Assembly (NCBI RefSeq): GCF_025398275.1
Contig: NZ_JAODOR010000005.1
Location: 112,344 to 176,343, forward strand
Reading direction: 5' to 3'
DNA from: Microbacterium memoriense
GTDB taxonomy: Bacteria; Actinomycetota; Actinomycetes; Actinomycetales; Microbacteriaceae
Length of the DNA: 64,000 nt
Within the stretch, counting starts at the first letter, position 1; every line of letters starts with the position of its first letter. Shown here piece by piece: positions 1 to 8,844 of this stretch. The notes beneath the pieces were generated by a model. It ran no database searches, had not been told where the DNA came from, and worked only from the letters and a program-made list of their open reading frames with translations. A program made the position numbers and the translations under genes.

Positions 1-1300
1 TCACCTCGCCGACCTGGTGGCCGGCGCGCCCGACGCGTTGCAGACCCGATGCGGCCGACGGGGGCGCCTCGACCTGAATGACGAGGTCCACGGCACCCAT
101 GTCGATGCCGAGCTCGAGGCTCGAGGTCGCGACGACGCAGCGCAGGATGCCGGACTTCAGCTCGTCCTCGACGATCGCGCGCTGTTCTTTCGACACCGAC
201 CCGTGGTGTGCTTTGGCGAGTTCGGGTGGCGCGCCCGCGGATGCGCCCGCCTGGGCCATCATCGCCGCCGGCACCGTCGGAGCGGCCGGCTCTCGGCCGA
301 GCCGCTCGGCATAGATCTCGTTGAGGCGGCCGGTGAGGCGTTCGGCGAGCCGACGGGAGTTCGCGAACACGATCGTGGAGCGATGCGCGAGAACGCGGTC
401 GACGATCGCCTCTTCGACGTGCGGCCAGACCGACCCGGTGACTTCCGTCGGGCCGGTGGAGGCGAACCAGTCGTCGTCCGCCGCGCTCTCGCCGGCGGCG
501 GGCCCGGCATCCGATCCCGGTGGCGGCGGCGGGTGCAGCATGTCGTCCATCGGGACGACGACCGACAGGTCGAAGGCCTTGGTCGCGCGTGGCGCGACGA
601 TCTCGACCGGCGCGGAACCGCCGAGGAAGCGAGCGACCTCGTCGATCGGCCGGACGGTCGCGGACAGGCCGATGTGTTGCGCGGGCTTCTCCAGCAGCGC
701 GTCGAGCCGCTCGAGGCTCACGGCGAGGTGTGCGCCCCGCTTGGTGGCGGCGACGGCGTGGACTTCGTCGATGATCACGGTGTGGATGCCCCGCAGCGTC
801 TCGGCGGCCTGGCTCGTGAGCATGAGGTAGAGCGATTCGGGCGTCGTGATGAGGATGTCGGGCGGATCGGTGACGAGCTTGCGTCGATCCGCCGACGGGG
901 TGTCGCCGGAGCGGACACCGACGGTGAGCTCCGGCAGAGGGTCGCCGAGACGCCGCGCCGACTGGCCGATGCCGACCAGTGGCGAGCGGAGATTGCGCTC
1001 GACGTCGACGCCGAGGGCTTTCAGTGGAGAGATGTAGAGCACGCGCGTGCGCGGGGCGGCATCCGTGTTCTTCTTCGTCTTTCTCTCGACCGGGGCGTCG
1101 CGCTGATCGTGGAAGACCCGGTCGATCGCCCAGAGGAAGGCCGAGAGTGTTTTACCCGAGCCGGTCGGGGCGACCACGAGAGCATGTTTTCCCCCCGAGA
1201 TCGCCTCCCAGGCGCCCGCCTGGGCTGCCGTCGGCTCGGCGAAGGCGCCGCGGAACCAGTCCTGCGTGGCAGGACCGAACCGCTCGAGCACATCGGCCAT
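1..1300 (-). CDS. lhr: ATP-dependent helicase Lhr-like, N-terminal part (runs off left edge)
   Basis: This is the first ~433 residues of a superfamily 2 DNA/RNA helicase of the Lhr type (large helicase-related, DNA repair). The ATG at 1300 gives MADVLERFGPATQDWF, followed by Walker A VAPTGSGKT near residue 43, the DEAH-type box IIDEVHAV, the motif III sequence LSATVRPIDEVARFLGG, and motif VI LQRVGRAGHQVGEV at the window edge. A Pro/Gly/Ala-rich insertion sits between the two RecA lobes. The C-terminal winged-helix and Lhr-specific domains lie outside the window. It is transcribed leftward, 102 nt beyond the terminator of the ABC-F gene, so probably from its own promoter. The family is clear; the symbol is by family only. 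Confidence 0.9.
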   Translation of the reverse strand, partial: MADVLERFGPATQDWFRGAFAEPTAAQAGAWEAISGGKHALVVAPTGSGKTLSAFLWAIDRVFHDQRDAPVERKTKKNTDAAPRTRVLYISPLKALGVDVERNLRSPLVGIGQSARRLGDPLPELTVGVRSGDTPSADRRKLVTDPPDILITTPESLYLMLTSQAAETLRGIHTVIIDEVHAVAATKRGAHLAVSLERLDALLEKPAQHIGLSATVRPIDEVARFLGGSAPVEIVAPRATKAFDLSVVVPMDDMLHPPPPPGSDAGPAAGESAADDDWFASTGPTEVTGSVWPHVEEAIVDRVLAHRSTIVFANSRRLAERLTGRLNEIYAERLGREPAAPTVPAAMMAQAGASAGAPPELAKAHHGSVSKEQRAIVEDELKSGILRCVVATSSLELGIDMGAVDLVIQVEAPPSAASGLQRVGRAGHQVGEV

Positions 1301-1359
1301 CCCCCCATCTTCGCGCGGCCCACCGACATCCGGGCGGCCATCTCCCTCCCCGCCCCGCT

Positions 1360-1394
1360 CCTCGGTCGCAATTCGCGGTCGCGTGCGACCGAGG
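1360..1394 (-). terminator. Inverted repeat, probable terminator of the ABC-F gene
   Basis: An 11-bp perfect inverted repeat (1360-1370 with 1384-1394, arm CCTCGGTCGCA) with a 13-nt loop starts 9 nt past the ABC-F stop codon and ends before the Lhr start. There is no clear T-tract, which is usual for actinobacterial terminators. Confidence 0.6.
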
Positions 1395-1402
1395 AACGCC
1401 GG

Positions 1403-3004
1403 TCAGGCGGGCGCGGGCGCCGCAGAGAGAGCGCCGTCGCGGAGTTCCAGCACGAGGTCGAGCGGCAACCGCGCAAGGAACCCGTCGTCGTGGCTCACGA
1501 TCAGCACGGCGCCCCGGTAGGACGACAGTGCGGACACCAGCTGGTCGACCGTGTCCAGATCCAGATTGTTCGTCGGCTCGTCGAGCACGAGTAGCTGGGG
1601 TGGCGGATCAGCCATCACGAGACATGCCAGAGCAAGCCGGAACCGCTCGCCTCCGGACAGTGCCGCGGCCGGCCGGAGCACGACGTCGCCGCGCAACAAG
1701 AACCGTGCCAGCCGGTTGCGGAGCATGACGTCGCCGACCTCGGGCGCGGACTGGCGCAGGTTCTCGAGCGGCGTCGCCGTGTCATCCAGGACATCGACCC
1801 GCTGCGACAGATACCCGATCCGGTCGGTGTAGGACGTCGCGCGCAGATGCCCCGCGGCGATTCCCCCGTCGACCAGGTGCTCCAGCAGTGTGGTTTTTCC
1901 GGCACCGTTGGGCCCGATCAGGGCGACGCGCTCCGGCCCCTGGATCACCCAGGAGTGCTCGTCATCGCCGAGCGAGGCGATCCGGCGGCCGGGTGGGACA
2001 TCGGGATCGGGCAGGTCGATGCGCACCGTGGCGTCATTGCGCACCCGGCGCTCGGCAGCGTCGAGGATGGTCCGTGCCACGTCCTCCTTTCCGGCGGCTT
2101 CGATCCGGAGCCGGCCGGCCGACTCCTGCGCGGACCGCTTTCGCGCGTTCATGATGATCCCGGGTGCACGCTTCTCGGCCGAGGCCTTCCGGCCCATCGC
2201 GGTGCGCGCGGCGAGCACCTGCTCCTGATGGATGCGGTCTCGCTTCTCCCGGCGCAGGTCTTGCCGCGCGGCACTCTCGGCCTGGGCGGCCGAAGCCTGC
2301 TCGGCGTCGAGCCACGCGCGCCACTGCGAATATGGCCCGCCGAACGTCGACAGCGTGCTGCCGTAGAGCTCGGCCGTATCGTCCATCAGCTCGAGAAGCG
2401 ACGTGTCGTGGCTGACGACGATCAGGGTCCCCCGCCAGGTACGGACGAGCTCGGCCACACGGGCGCGCGCATCACGGTCGAGATTGTTCGTCGGCTCGTC
2501 GAGCAACGCGATCGGCGCTCCGCGGAGGCGCACTCCGGTGATCGCCGCCAGCACGCCTTCGCCACCGGAAAGTTCACCGATACGCCGAGTGAGCGTGTCC
2601 GGGGGCAGTCCTGCTTCGGCCAATGCCGCGACCGCGCGGGCTTCGATATCCCAGTCGTCGCCGACCGCGTCGAAGTGCTGCGGCTCGACGTCACCCGATT
2701 CGATCGCGCGGATGGCGTCCCACACGGGCGCGATCCCGAGCACCTCGACGATGCGTCGGTCCGTGTCGAGCGGCAGTCGCTGCGGAAGGAGGTCGACGAT
2801 GCCGGTCGTGCGCACCGTGCCGGATGCCGGCACCAGCGCGCCGCCGATCACGCTCAGCAGTGTCGACTTGCCGGCGCCGTTGCGGCCGACGAGTCCCGTG
2901 CGCCCGGAGCCGAACGCGCCCGAGACATCCCGGAGAGCGGTGGTGCCGTCCGGCCAGGTGAAGGTCAGGCCGTCGAGAACGACGGCGGGGGAATGGATGG
3001 ACAT
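1403..3004 (-). CDS. ABC-F family ATP-binding protein
   Basis: A 533-residue soluble protein with two ABC nucleotide-binding domains and no membrane segments, the ABC-F layout. NBD1 has Walker [10 protein letters not shown] (~residues 40-48), signature LSGGE and Walker [16 protein letters not shown]2 has Walker [10 protein letters not shown], signature [10 protein letters not shown] and Walker [16 protein letters not shown]. Between them lies a charged linker of the type that reaches into the ribosome in this family. ABC-F proteins act on ribosomes, either in antibiotic resistance by target protection or in translational housekeeping; the sequence alone does not say which. The ATG at 3004 is supported by GGGAGG about 6 nt upstream. 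The 211-bp gap to the next gene is long enough for a regulatory leader, but no convincing one was found. Confidence 0.88.
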   Translation of the reverse strand: MSIHSPAVVLDGLTFTWPDGTTALRDVSGAFGSGRTGLVGRNGAGKSTLLSVIGGALVPASGTVRTTGIVDLLPQRLPLDTDRRIVEVLGIAPVWDAIRAIESGDVEPQHFDAVGDDWDIEARAVAALAEAGLPPDTLTRRIGELSGGEGVLAAITGVRLRGAPIALLDEPTNNLDRDARARVAELVRTWRGTLIVVSHDTSLLELMDDTAELYGSTLSTFGGPYSQWRAWLDAEQASAAQAESAARQDLRREKRDRIHQEQVLAARTAMGRKASAEKRAPGIIMNARKRSAQESAGRLRIEAAGKEDVARTILDAAERRVRNDATVRIDLPDPDVPPGRRIASLGDDEHSWVIQGPERVALIGPNGAGKTTLLEHLVDGGIAAGHLRATSYTDRIGYLSQRVDVLDDTATPLENLRQSAPEVGDVMLRNRLARFLLRGDVVLRPAAALSGGERFRLALACLVMADPPPQLLVLDEPTNNLDLDTVDQLVSALSSYRGAVLIVSHDDGFLARLPLDLVLELRDGALSAAPAPA

Positions 3005-3215
3005 GCGGTGCCTCCCGAGGATGGGGACGCGCAGGCACGACGGACACCGGAAAGCCCCCGCGAAGGCGGCGCGTCGACGGGTCTACGCGAACAGAACAGG
3101 CGCAGACCGACGTCATCTCCCGGATGCCGGGCACAACGGATCAGCGCACGATCACAGCGCGGACGCGTCGAGCTTCACCGGCATTTCCTCACACTCGGGA
3201 CAAGACCGGTCGATT

Positions 3216-3878
3216 CTACTCCGGCGCCGCTTTCGCCGCGAGGCGCTGGCGGAGGAACAGGACGACGTCGTCGAGCTCGTCCTGCGAGACGCTGTGCGCA
3301 AGCCCGGGGTAGACCCGGCCGCTGAGATCCACATGGCCGGGGAGCCACTGGCTCGTGTGTGCGATGCGTTCCTCCGGGATCACCTCGTCTCGAGCGCCAC
3401 GCCCCCAGAACACCGGCGGGCGTACCGCGGCCAGCGCGGCATCCGTCGGGACGGGCTCGTCCGCGACGAACCCGGCGAGGGCCACCGCGAAAGCGAACCG
3501 GGTCGGTTGCAACCGCAGGGCCTGCAGGGCGATGACGGCACCCTGCGAAAAGCCGAGCAGACCGATGGTCGGGCCATCCGTCTGCTCGTCGAGCCAGGTC
3601 AACAGGCGTTCGGTCGCTGCCGTCACGGCCTCGCCGCGGCGCGCGTGGAGTCCCTCGATCGGGAACCACGACCAGCCCGGCGCCGGGAACGGAGGCGAGA
3701 GCGGAGCCCGCACGGCCGCGATGACGAACTCCTCAGGCAGGAACGACGCGAGGCCGAAGAGGTCTTCCTCGTGAGATCCGTACCCGTGCAGGAGGACGAG
3801 GAGCGGCCGCCCCGCGCGCTCCTCGGGCGGAACGGACCAGAGGACGGCGTCGGCATCCAGGGGTGGCACCACGATCAT
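3216..3878 (-). CDS. alpha/beta hydrolase, phospholipase/carboxylesterase type
   Basis: A 220-residue alpha/beta-hydrolase of the small carboxylesterase/phospholipase family (YpfH/EstB-like). It shows the oxyanion segment LLVLLHGYGSHEEDL, the nucleophile elbow LLGFSQGAV (Ser), a likely acid in RGARDEVIP and the His in YPGLAHSVS near the C-terminus. No signal peptide is seen, so it should be cytoplasmic. I chose the ATG at 3878 (MIVVPPLDADAV). An in-frame ATG at 3929 would add 17 residues unlike the family and would almost touch the divergent NUDIX start at 3935. The substrate is unknown. Confidence 0.82.
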   Translation of the reverse strand: MIVVPPLDADAVLWSVPPEERAGRPLLVLLHGYGSHEEDLFGLASFLPEEFVIAAVRAPLSPPFPAPGWSWFPIEGLHARRGEAVTAATERLLTWLDEQTDGPTIGLLGFSQGAVIALQALRLQPTRFAFAVALAGFVADEPVPTDAALAAVRPPVFWGRGARDEVIPEERIAHTSQWLPGHVDLSGRVYPGLAHSVSQDELDDVVLFLRQRLAAKAAPE

Positions 3879-3922
3879 GCGAACAGTCTGACAGGCACCT
3901 CCGACGCCGCGGTGGGCTGAGG

Positions 3923-3928
3923 TATACA
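3923..3928 (+). promoter_or_regulatory. -10-like box placed for a leaderless NUDIX transcript
   Basis: TATACA lies exactly 6 nt before the ATG at 3935, the spacing of leaderless actinobacterial promoters. No good -35 box is visible. Confidence 0.4.
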
Positions 3929-3934
3929 TGAGGC

Positions 3935-4591
3935 ATGGCCGTTCGCACCCCCGACCCCGATCCGAACGAGCGCGACGACGACGGCGCGGAACGTGATCCG
4001 TTGCGCGGCTATGGGCGTGCGGGACACCCCGACGGGGACGGCTCCTTCGGATCGCCCGCCCCCGGCAACGCCGGAAACCCGGGGTGGCTCACCGAGATCG
4101 AGCTCACCGAAGCGCGCCGGCGGCTGCCGATCCTCTACGTCGAGGCCGTTCCCGTGCGTACCGACGGAATGGGCGCGGTGACGCATGTGGGCGTCCTGCT
4201 GCGGTCGACGCCCATGGGTGAGATGACACGCACGATCGTCAGCGGCCGGGTCCGCTACGGCGAGACCGTGCGCGACGCGCTCTTCCGCCACCTCGAGAAC
4301 GACCTCGGCCCGATGGCCTTCCCGCTGCTGCCGCCGCAGCCGGTGCCGTTCACGGTCGCCGAGTACTTCCCCATGCCGGGGCTCAGCGCCTATCACGACG
4401 AGCGGCAGCATGCCGTCTCGCTTGCGTTCGTCGTGCCCGTGACCGGGACGTGCGAACCGCGTCAGGATGCACTCGAGGTGACGTGGATGTCGCCGGAGGA
4501 GGCAGCATCCGACGCGCTCGCCGCCGAGATGGAGGGCGGGCGACTGACGCTCCTGCGCCTCGCCCTGGCGAGCGTCGGCGCGCTGCGCTGA
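3935..4591 (+). CDS. NUDIX-like protein (DUF4916 type)
   Basis: A 218-residue protein. The first ~50 residues are Asp/Gly/Pro-rich and look disordered. The rest resembles the actinobacterial NUDIX-like DUF4916 family (LPILYVEAVPV, GVLLRSTPMGEM). The NUDIX-box region reads GRVRYGETVRDALFRHLEND: the G-x5-E start and the Arg are kept, but the REUxEE core reads R-H-L-E-N-D, so the metal-binding glutamates are partly replaced. Activity as a standard diphosphate hydrolase is therefore doubtful. There is no recognisable Shine-Dalgarno before the ATG, in keeping with the leaderless arrangement. It is divergent from the esterase gene. Confidence 0.75.
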   Translation: MAVRTPDPDPNERDDDGAERDPLRGYGRAGHPDGDGSFGSPAPGNAGNPGWLTEIELTEARRRLPILYVEAVPVRTDGMGAVTHVGVLLRSTPMGEMTRTIVSGRVRYGETVRDALFRHLENDLGPMAFPLLPPQPVPFTVAEYFPMPGLSAYHDERQHAVSLAFVVPVTGTCEPRQDALEVTWMSPEEAASDALAAEMEGGRLTLLRLALASVGALR

Positions 4592-4758
4592 GGAACTGGT
4601 CCGACGCGGCTTCGACGAGGCGGGGAACGCCCTTGCGTCGCGCGTGATTGTGCGGACTCCGGTGTCCGGTATCCTTCGATCGTCGACGGACCCGCGCCGG
4701 CATCCCCCCACCCGGGGTCGTGTTCCCGCCACGGCCCCCGCGCGAACCGGAGACCCCT

Positions 4759-6006
4759 GTGTCCGATGTGCATTCCTCCCGTGATGAGAACTCCGATGCG
4801 TCGCCGTTCGACGAGCTGATCGCCGGCGCTCCGGCGGCATCGTCGGGGGCTTTCACGACGACTTTTCGCGGCTACGACAAGGCCGAGGTCGACGCCGCGA
4901 TCGCCGAGCTGACCGCCCAGCGCAGCGGACACGGCGATGAAGTCGCGAAGCTCACCGACAAGTACCGTCGCGCGGTCGCCACGATCAAGACCCACGTGGC
5001 GACGATCGAAGCGCTCGAAGACAAGGCGGCGTCGCTCGAGGCCGATCTCGCGGTCGAAGCGGCCAAGGTCAGCAACGCCGAGGACAAAGTCTCGACCCTC
5101 AGCGCCGAGCTCATCGGCGCCGCCGACGAGTCCTCGAAGGGGCGCGAGCGCTTCGAGGAAGTGCTGCGCGTCGCCGAGGAGCAGGCCAGCGTCATCATCA
5201 AGAACGCCAGCGTACAGGCCGATCGGCTCCTCGAAGCCGCGCGCGAGGAGATCGCGACACGGCGCGCGGACGCGCAGGCCGATAGTGACACCGTCCGCAC
5301 TCAGGCCGAGACCGATGCGCAGCAGGCGCGCCTCCGCATCGACACCGAGTTGACGGCGCACGAATCGCAGCTCGAGCGCGAGGCGGCGCATGCGGCAGAG
5401 AAGGTCGCTCAGGCCCAGCAGGAAGCCGCCGCGATCCGCACCGAGGCGGAGAAGGGCGCTGCGGCGCTCCGCGCGCTCGTCGCCCGTGAGAGCGAGCAGA
5501 TGCGCGCCGAGGCGGAAGAGGCGGTCCGCGAGCAGCGGATGCGTGCGCTCGAGTTCGAGGAATCCCTCACCCGGCGGCAGGATGACGCGCAGCAGGAGTT
5601 CCTGATGCTGCACAACCAGGCTGTCGCCCACGCCGAGCGCATCACGCAGGATGCCAATGACCAGGTCGCCGCGTCGCTGGATCACTCCCAGCGGATCACC
5701 GCGAAGGCCGACGACTTCGACAAGCTCATGCGCGCCCAGTCGCAGCAACTCGAAGCCGACGCGAAAATGCGTTCGCGGGAGATCCTCGAGCGCTCCAGCG
5801 TCAAGGCGCAGAAGATCATCGACACGGTGACCGAGCACTCGCAGTCGGTCCTGCGCGATGCCGAGGACCGGACGCGTCAGCTCCGGTGGCAGCAGCAGCA
5901 GCTCACGAGCTTCATGTCCGAGGTCAAGGAGCTCATGCGCGCCGAGTCGGCCGCGGCCGCGGCGCCCACACCCGAGCCCGAGCCTGCCGACGGCACCGGC
6001 GACTGA
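4759..6006 (+). CDS. DivIVA/Wag31-like coiled-coil protein
   Basis: A 415-residue mostly helical, charged protein. After a short acidic lead comes TTTFRGYDKAEVDAAIAEL (residues ~33-51), the membrane-binding N-terminal signature of DivIVA-domain proteins (FxGYDxxEVD). The remainder is Ala/Glu/Gln/Arg-rich coiled coil with repeated EAxxE patterns, ending in a disordered Pro/Glu tail. Such proteins mark cell poles and septa and organise growth-zone machinery in actinobacteria. It is longer than typical Wag31, so it is probably a paralogue. I chose the GTG at 4759, preceded by GGAG at the usual distance; the frame stays open upstream but encodes Pro/Arg-rich sequence unlike a protein. Confidence 0.82.
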   Translation: MSDVHSSRDENSDASPFDELIAGAPAASSGAFTTTFRGYDKAEVDAAIAELTAQRSGHGDEVAKLTDKYRRAVATIKTHVATIEALEDKAASLEADLAVEAAKVSNAEDKVSTLSAELIGAADESSKGRERFEEVLRVAEEQASVIIKNASVQADRLLEAAREEIATRRADAQADSDTVRTQAETDAQQARLRIDTELTAHESQLEREAAHAAEKVAQAQQEAAAIRTEAEKGAAALRALVARESEQMRAEAEEAVREQRMRALEFEESLTRRQDDAQQEFLMLHNQAVAHAERITQDANDQVAASLDHSQRITAKADDFDKLMRAQSQQLEADAKMRSREILERSSVKAQKIIDTVTEHSQSVLRDAEDRTRQLRWQQQQLTSFMSEVKELMRAESAAAAAPTPEPEPADGTGD

Positions 6007-6065
6007 TCGCGCCGAGCGCGCGGAGGGCACCGGCGACTCGCGGCTGAGCCGCATGGTCGCTGGTG

Positions 6066-6118
6066 CGTATGGTGTCCGCTGTTGCGCGTGGGACGCCCAA
6101 CACCTCACGCGCCATACG
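6066..6118. repeat. Nested inverted repeats between convergent genes
   Basis: CGTATGG (6066-6072) pairs with CCATACG (6112-6118), and inside it GCGCGTG (6084-6090) pairs with CACGCGC (6106-6112). The two pairings compete for one base. Lying just past the stop of the DivIVA-like gene, this is a probable terminator or part of an intergenic repeat. Confidence 0.5.
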
Positions 6119-6161
6119 ACTGAGCCACCACCCGTCGCGACCGGCCGCCGCCCCGCGGACC

Positions 6162-6249
6162 GTATTCAGTCTCCCCGCGATGACAGCGGGCACGCGAGGC
6201 GGACTTTCCGCGGCACGGCCGCGCCGTGAGGTGCGGGCGGACTGAATAC
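6162..6249. repeat. Inverted-repeat-bounded 88-bp element (MITE-like or structured RNA)
   Basis: A perfect 10-bp inverted repeat, GTATTCAGTC at 6162-6171 and GACTGAATAC at 6240-6249, extends inward (6172-6176 with 6235-6239) to about 15 pairs with one mismatch and one G-T pair. The enclosed sequence contains a further CCCGC/GCGGG hairpin and a G/C-rich stem. No reading frame with coding character is present. It lies between the convergent DivIVA-like and threonine aldolase genes. Confidence 0.6.
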
Positions 6250-6272
6250 CGACCGGGGTGCGAGCCCCGGGG

Positions 6273-7334
6273 TCAGGTGAGGCGCGCGAGCTCCGCGACG
6301 AACGCGTCCACGTCCTGCTCGGTCGTGTCGAACGAACACATCCAGCGCACTTCGTTCTTCGCCGCGTCCCAGTCGTAGAACCGGAAGGCCTCGCGGAGCT
6401 GATCGGCGACACCGTCCGGCAGGGTCGCGAAGACGCCATTGGCCTGCGTCGGCTGGCTGAACGTGACGCCCGCGATCGTTCCGTCGGCGAGTCCCGCTTG
6501 GACGCCGGCACGCAACCGCGCAGCCATCGCGTTGGAGTGCCGCGCGTTGCGGAGGTAGAGATCGCCCTCGAGGAGAGCGATGAGCTGCGCCGAGACGAAA
6601 CGCATCTTGCTCGAGAGCTGCATGTTGAGCTTTCGGAGGAAGAGAAGACCCTCGGATGCCGCGGGATCGAGCACGACGACCGCCTCGCCGAGCATTGCCC
6701 CGTTCTTCGTGCCCCCGAAGCTCAGCAGGTCCACGCCCGCGTCGGTCGTGAACGCCCGGAGCGGCAGGTCGAGGGCGGCGGCCGCGTTCGAGATCCGCGC
6801 TCCGTCCAGGTGCAGACGCATGCCCCGCGCGTGCGCGTGATCGGCGAGTGCCCTGATCTCATCGGGCGTGTAGAGCGTGCCGAGCTCGGTGGACTGCGTG
6901 ATCGAGACCACGAGCGGTTGCGCTCGGTGCTCGTCGCCCCAGCCCCATGCCTCGCGGTCGACGAGCTCGGGGGTGAGCTTGCCGTCGTCCGTGGGAACGT
7001 TCAGGATCTTGATTCCCGCCACCCGTTCGGGTGCGCCGCCCTCGTCGACGTTGATGTGTGCAGTGGATGCCGCGATCACCGCACCCCAGCGCGGGAGCAT
7101 CGACTGCAGGCCGACGACATTGGCTCCCGTGCCGTTGAACACCGGAAACGCCTGCGCGCTCTCGCCGAAGTGCTGAGCGAAAACCTCCTGCAGTCGCGCG
7201 GTGTACGCGTCCTCACCGTAGGCGATCTGGTGCCCGTGGTTGGCTTCCGCGATCGCCGCGAGGACCTCGGGGTGGACGCCGGAATAGTTGTCGCTCGCGA
7301 AGCCGCGCACGGCGGCATCATGCAGTGTGGTCAC
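6273..7334 (-). CDS. Low-specificity L-threonine aldolase
   Basis: A 353-residue PLP-dependent fold-type I enzyme of the beta-eliminating lyase/threonine aldolase family, cleaving L-threonine or allo-threonine to glycine and acetaldehyde. Visible features are the N-terminal FASDNYSGVHPEVL, AYGEDAYTARL, the glycine-containing FNGTGANV, the cofactor aspartate in LHLDGARISNAA and the Schiff-base lysine in LLSFGGTKNGAM. The length matches the family. Translation starts at a GTG (7334) directly before TTLHDAAVRGF. It is divergent from the MFS gene with about 64 nt between starts. Confidence 0.9.
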   Translation of the reverse strand: MTTLHDAAVRGFASDNYSGVHPEVLAAIAEANHGHQIAYGEDAYTARLQEVFAQHFGESAQAFPVFNGTGANVVGLQSMLPRWGAVIAASTAHINVDEGGAPERVAGIKILNVPTDDGKLTPELVDREAWGWGDEHRAQPLVVSITQSTELGTLYTPDEIRALADHAHARGMRLHLDGARISNAAAALDLPLRAFTTDAGVDLLSFGGTKNGAMLGEAVVVLDPAASEGLLFLRKLNMQLSSKMRFVSAQLIALLEGDLYLRNARHSNAMAARLRAGVQAGLADGTIAGVTFSQPTQANGVFATLPDGVADQLREAFRFYDWDAAKNEVRWMCSFDTTEQDVDAFVAELARLT

Positions 7335-7362
7335 GTCGTCCAGCCTACGAGCCCTCGGTCGG

Positions 7363-7391
7363 TTACGAATGTCCGAGCCCTCCGCTAACCT
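7363..7391 (+). promoter_or_regulatory. Probable leaderless promoter of the MFS gene
   Basis: A weak -35 (TTACGA, 7363-7368), a 17-nt spacer and a -10 (TAACCT, 7386-7391) are followed 7 nt later by the GTG start at 7399. No Shine-Dalgarno is present, consistent with a leaderless message. Confidence 0.45.
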
Positions 7392-7398
7392 CGGCGGC

Positions 7399-8838
7399 GT
7401 GAGCGAGGATCAGGTCGGGCACGAGGTGGGCGCATCTGCGCGCGCGGTTCCCCAGAACGGGATGCGTGTGTTCCTGCACGTCCTGGTGAACACGGCCGCG
7501 GCGAATGTGACCACGAGCTTCCTCTGGTTCGCCCTCACGTTCTGGGTGTATCTCGAGACCCGATCAGTGCTCGCGACGGGGATCATCGGTGGGGCCTACA
7601 TGCTGCTCCTCGCGATCTTCGGCATGGTGTTCGGCACGATCGTCGACCGCCATCGAAAGATCAGGGTCATGGTGCTGTCGGCCGTTGTCACCCTGGCCGC
7701 CTTCACTCTCGCCGGGGCGATCTACCTCGCCCGCCCCGAGGCCGAACTGCTCGATCTCGGCGGGCCGTGGTTCTGGCTCTTCTCCGGTGTGATCCTCGGC
7801 GGGGCGGTGATCGAGAACCTCCGCAACATCGCTCTCTCGACGACCGTGACTCTGCTGGTCCCCACCGAGCGCCATGCGAACGCGAACGGCCTCGTCGGCA
7901 CGGTTCAGGGGCTGGCGTTCCTCGTGACGAGCGTGTTCTCCGGCTTGTCGATCGGGCTGCTGGGCATGGGGTGGACGCTCATCATCGCGATCGTCTTCAC
8001 GCTTGCGGCGCTCATCCACCTTCTGTTCCTCCGCGTGCCGGAGGACGAGCCCGAGCGGGCCGAGCGTGGCAAGCTCATCGATATCCGCGGCGCGGCTGCG
8101 GCGATCGGCGCGGTCCCGGGTCTGTTCGCGCTCATCATCTTCTCGACCTTCAACAACCTCATCGGCGGCGTCTACATGGCCCTGATGGACCCGTACGGTC
8201 TGACGCTGTTCCCCGTTGAATGGTGGGGCGTCGTCCTCGGCTTCAGCTCCACGGGTTTCATCATCGGCGGGGCGGTGGTCGCGGCGCGCGGTCTCGGTCG
8301 CAACCCGATCCGCACCATGCTCTGGCTCGTTGCGGCGATGGGGTTCCTGGGCGCGATCTTCACGATCCGCGAATGGGCATGGCTCTACGTCGTCGGCATC
8401 TGGCTGTACATGATGCTCATCCCGGCGGTCGAAGCCGCCGAGCAGACCGTGATCCAGAAAGTCGTCCCGTTCGAGAAACAGGGGCGCGTGTTCGGTGCCG
8501 CGACAGCCCTCGAGGTCTCTGCTGCGCCGATCACGTCGTTCGCGATCGCACCGCTCGCCGAGTTCTGGATCATCCCGTACATGAAGACCGACGCAGGCCT
8601 CGCGACCTGGGGGTGGCTCCTCGGTGATGGCGAGGCGCGCGGGATCGCGCTGATCTTCCTGTTCTCGGGGTTGGCGATGGTCGTGCTCGCGATCGTGGCG
8701 TTCACGACGCGGTCCTACCGCATCCTTTCCGCCGGGTACTCGGAAGCGCCGGAAGTCTCGATCGAGTCCGCCGATGAAGGGCCACCGACGCCACCCGCCT
8801 CCGCCGCGCAGGCGCGGGGAGGCGTGGCGGAGCAGTAA
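7399..8838 (+). CDS. MFS transporter
   Basis: A 479-residue integral membrane protein with about 12 hydrophobic segments, a cytoplasmic loop with the MFS motif A form GTIVDRHRKIRVMV after helix 2, and a charged central loop (VPEDEPERAERGKLIDI). It ends in a soluble Pro/Ala/Glu tail. It resembles the efflux-type actinobacterial MFS carriers; the substrate cannot be told. The GTG at 7399 (SEDQVGHEVG) is chosen because a -10 box sits 7 nt upstream and longer starts would overlap the divergent aldolase gene. An ATG at 7369 in the same frame is the alternative. Confidence 0.85.
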   Translation: MSEDQVGHEVGASARAVPQNGMRVFLHVLVNTAAANVTTSFLWFALTFWVYLETRSVLATGIIGGAYMLLLAIFGMVFGTIVDRHRKIRVMVLSAVVTLAAFTLAGAIYLARPEAELLDLGGPWFWLFSGVILGGAVIENLRNIALSTTVTLLVPTERHANANGLVGTVQGLAFLVTSVFSGLSIGLLGMGWTLIIAIVFTLAALIHLLFLRVPEDEPERAERGKLIDIRGAAAAIGAVPGLFALIIFSTFNNLIGGVYMALMDPYGLTLFPVEWWGVVLGFSSTGFIIGGAVVAARGLGRNPIRTMLWLVAAMGFLGAIFTIREWAWLYVVGIWLYMMLIPAVEAAEQTVIQKVVPFEKQGRVFGAATALEVSAAPITSFAIAPLAEFWIIPYMKTDAGLATWGWLLGDGEARGIALIFLFSGLAMVVLAIVAFTTRSYRILSAGYSEAPEVSIESADEGPPTPPASAAQARGGVAEQ

Positions 8839-8844
8839 TCCGTC

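Noticed and set aside
17..1594. Plus-strand 525-codon frame at the left edge
   Set aside because: It lies opposite the Lhr helicase motifs and the ABC-F C-terminus.
3005..3215. Possible leader-peptide attenuator before the ABC-F gene
   Set aside because: A short minus-strand frame exists, but its ATG has no usable Shine-Dalgarno or promoter spacing and no terminator/anti-terminator pair is clear.
1847..3325. Plus-strand 492-codon frame over the ABC-F gene
   Set aside because: It is opposite a clear ABC-F protein and shows no family signature.
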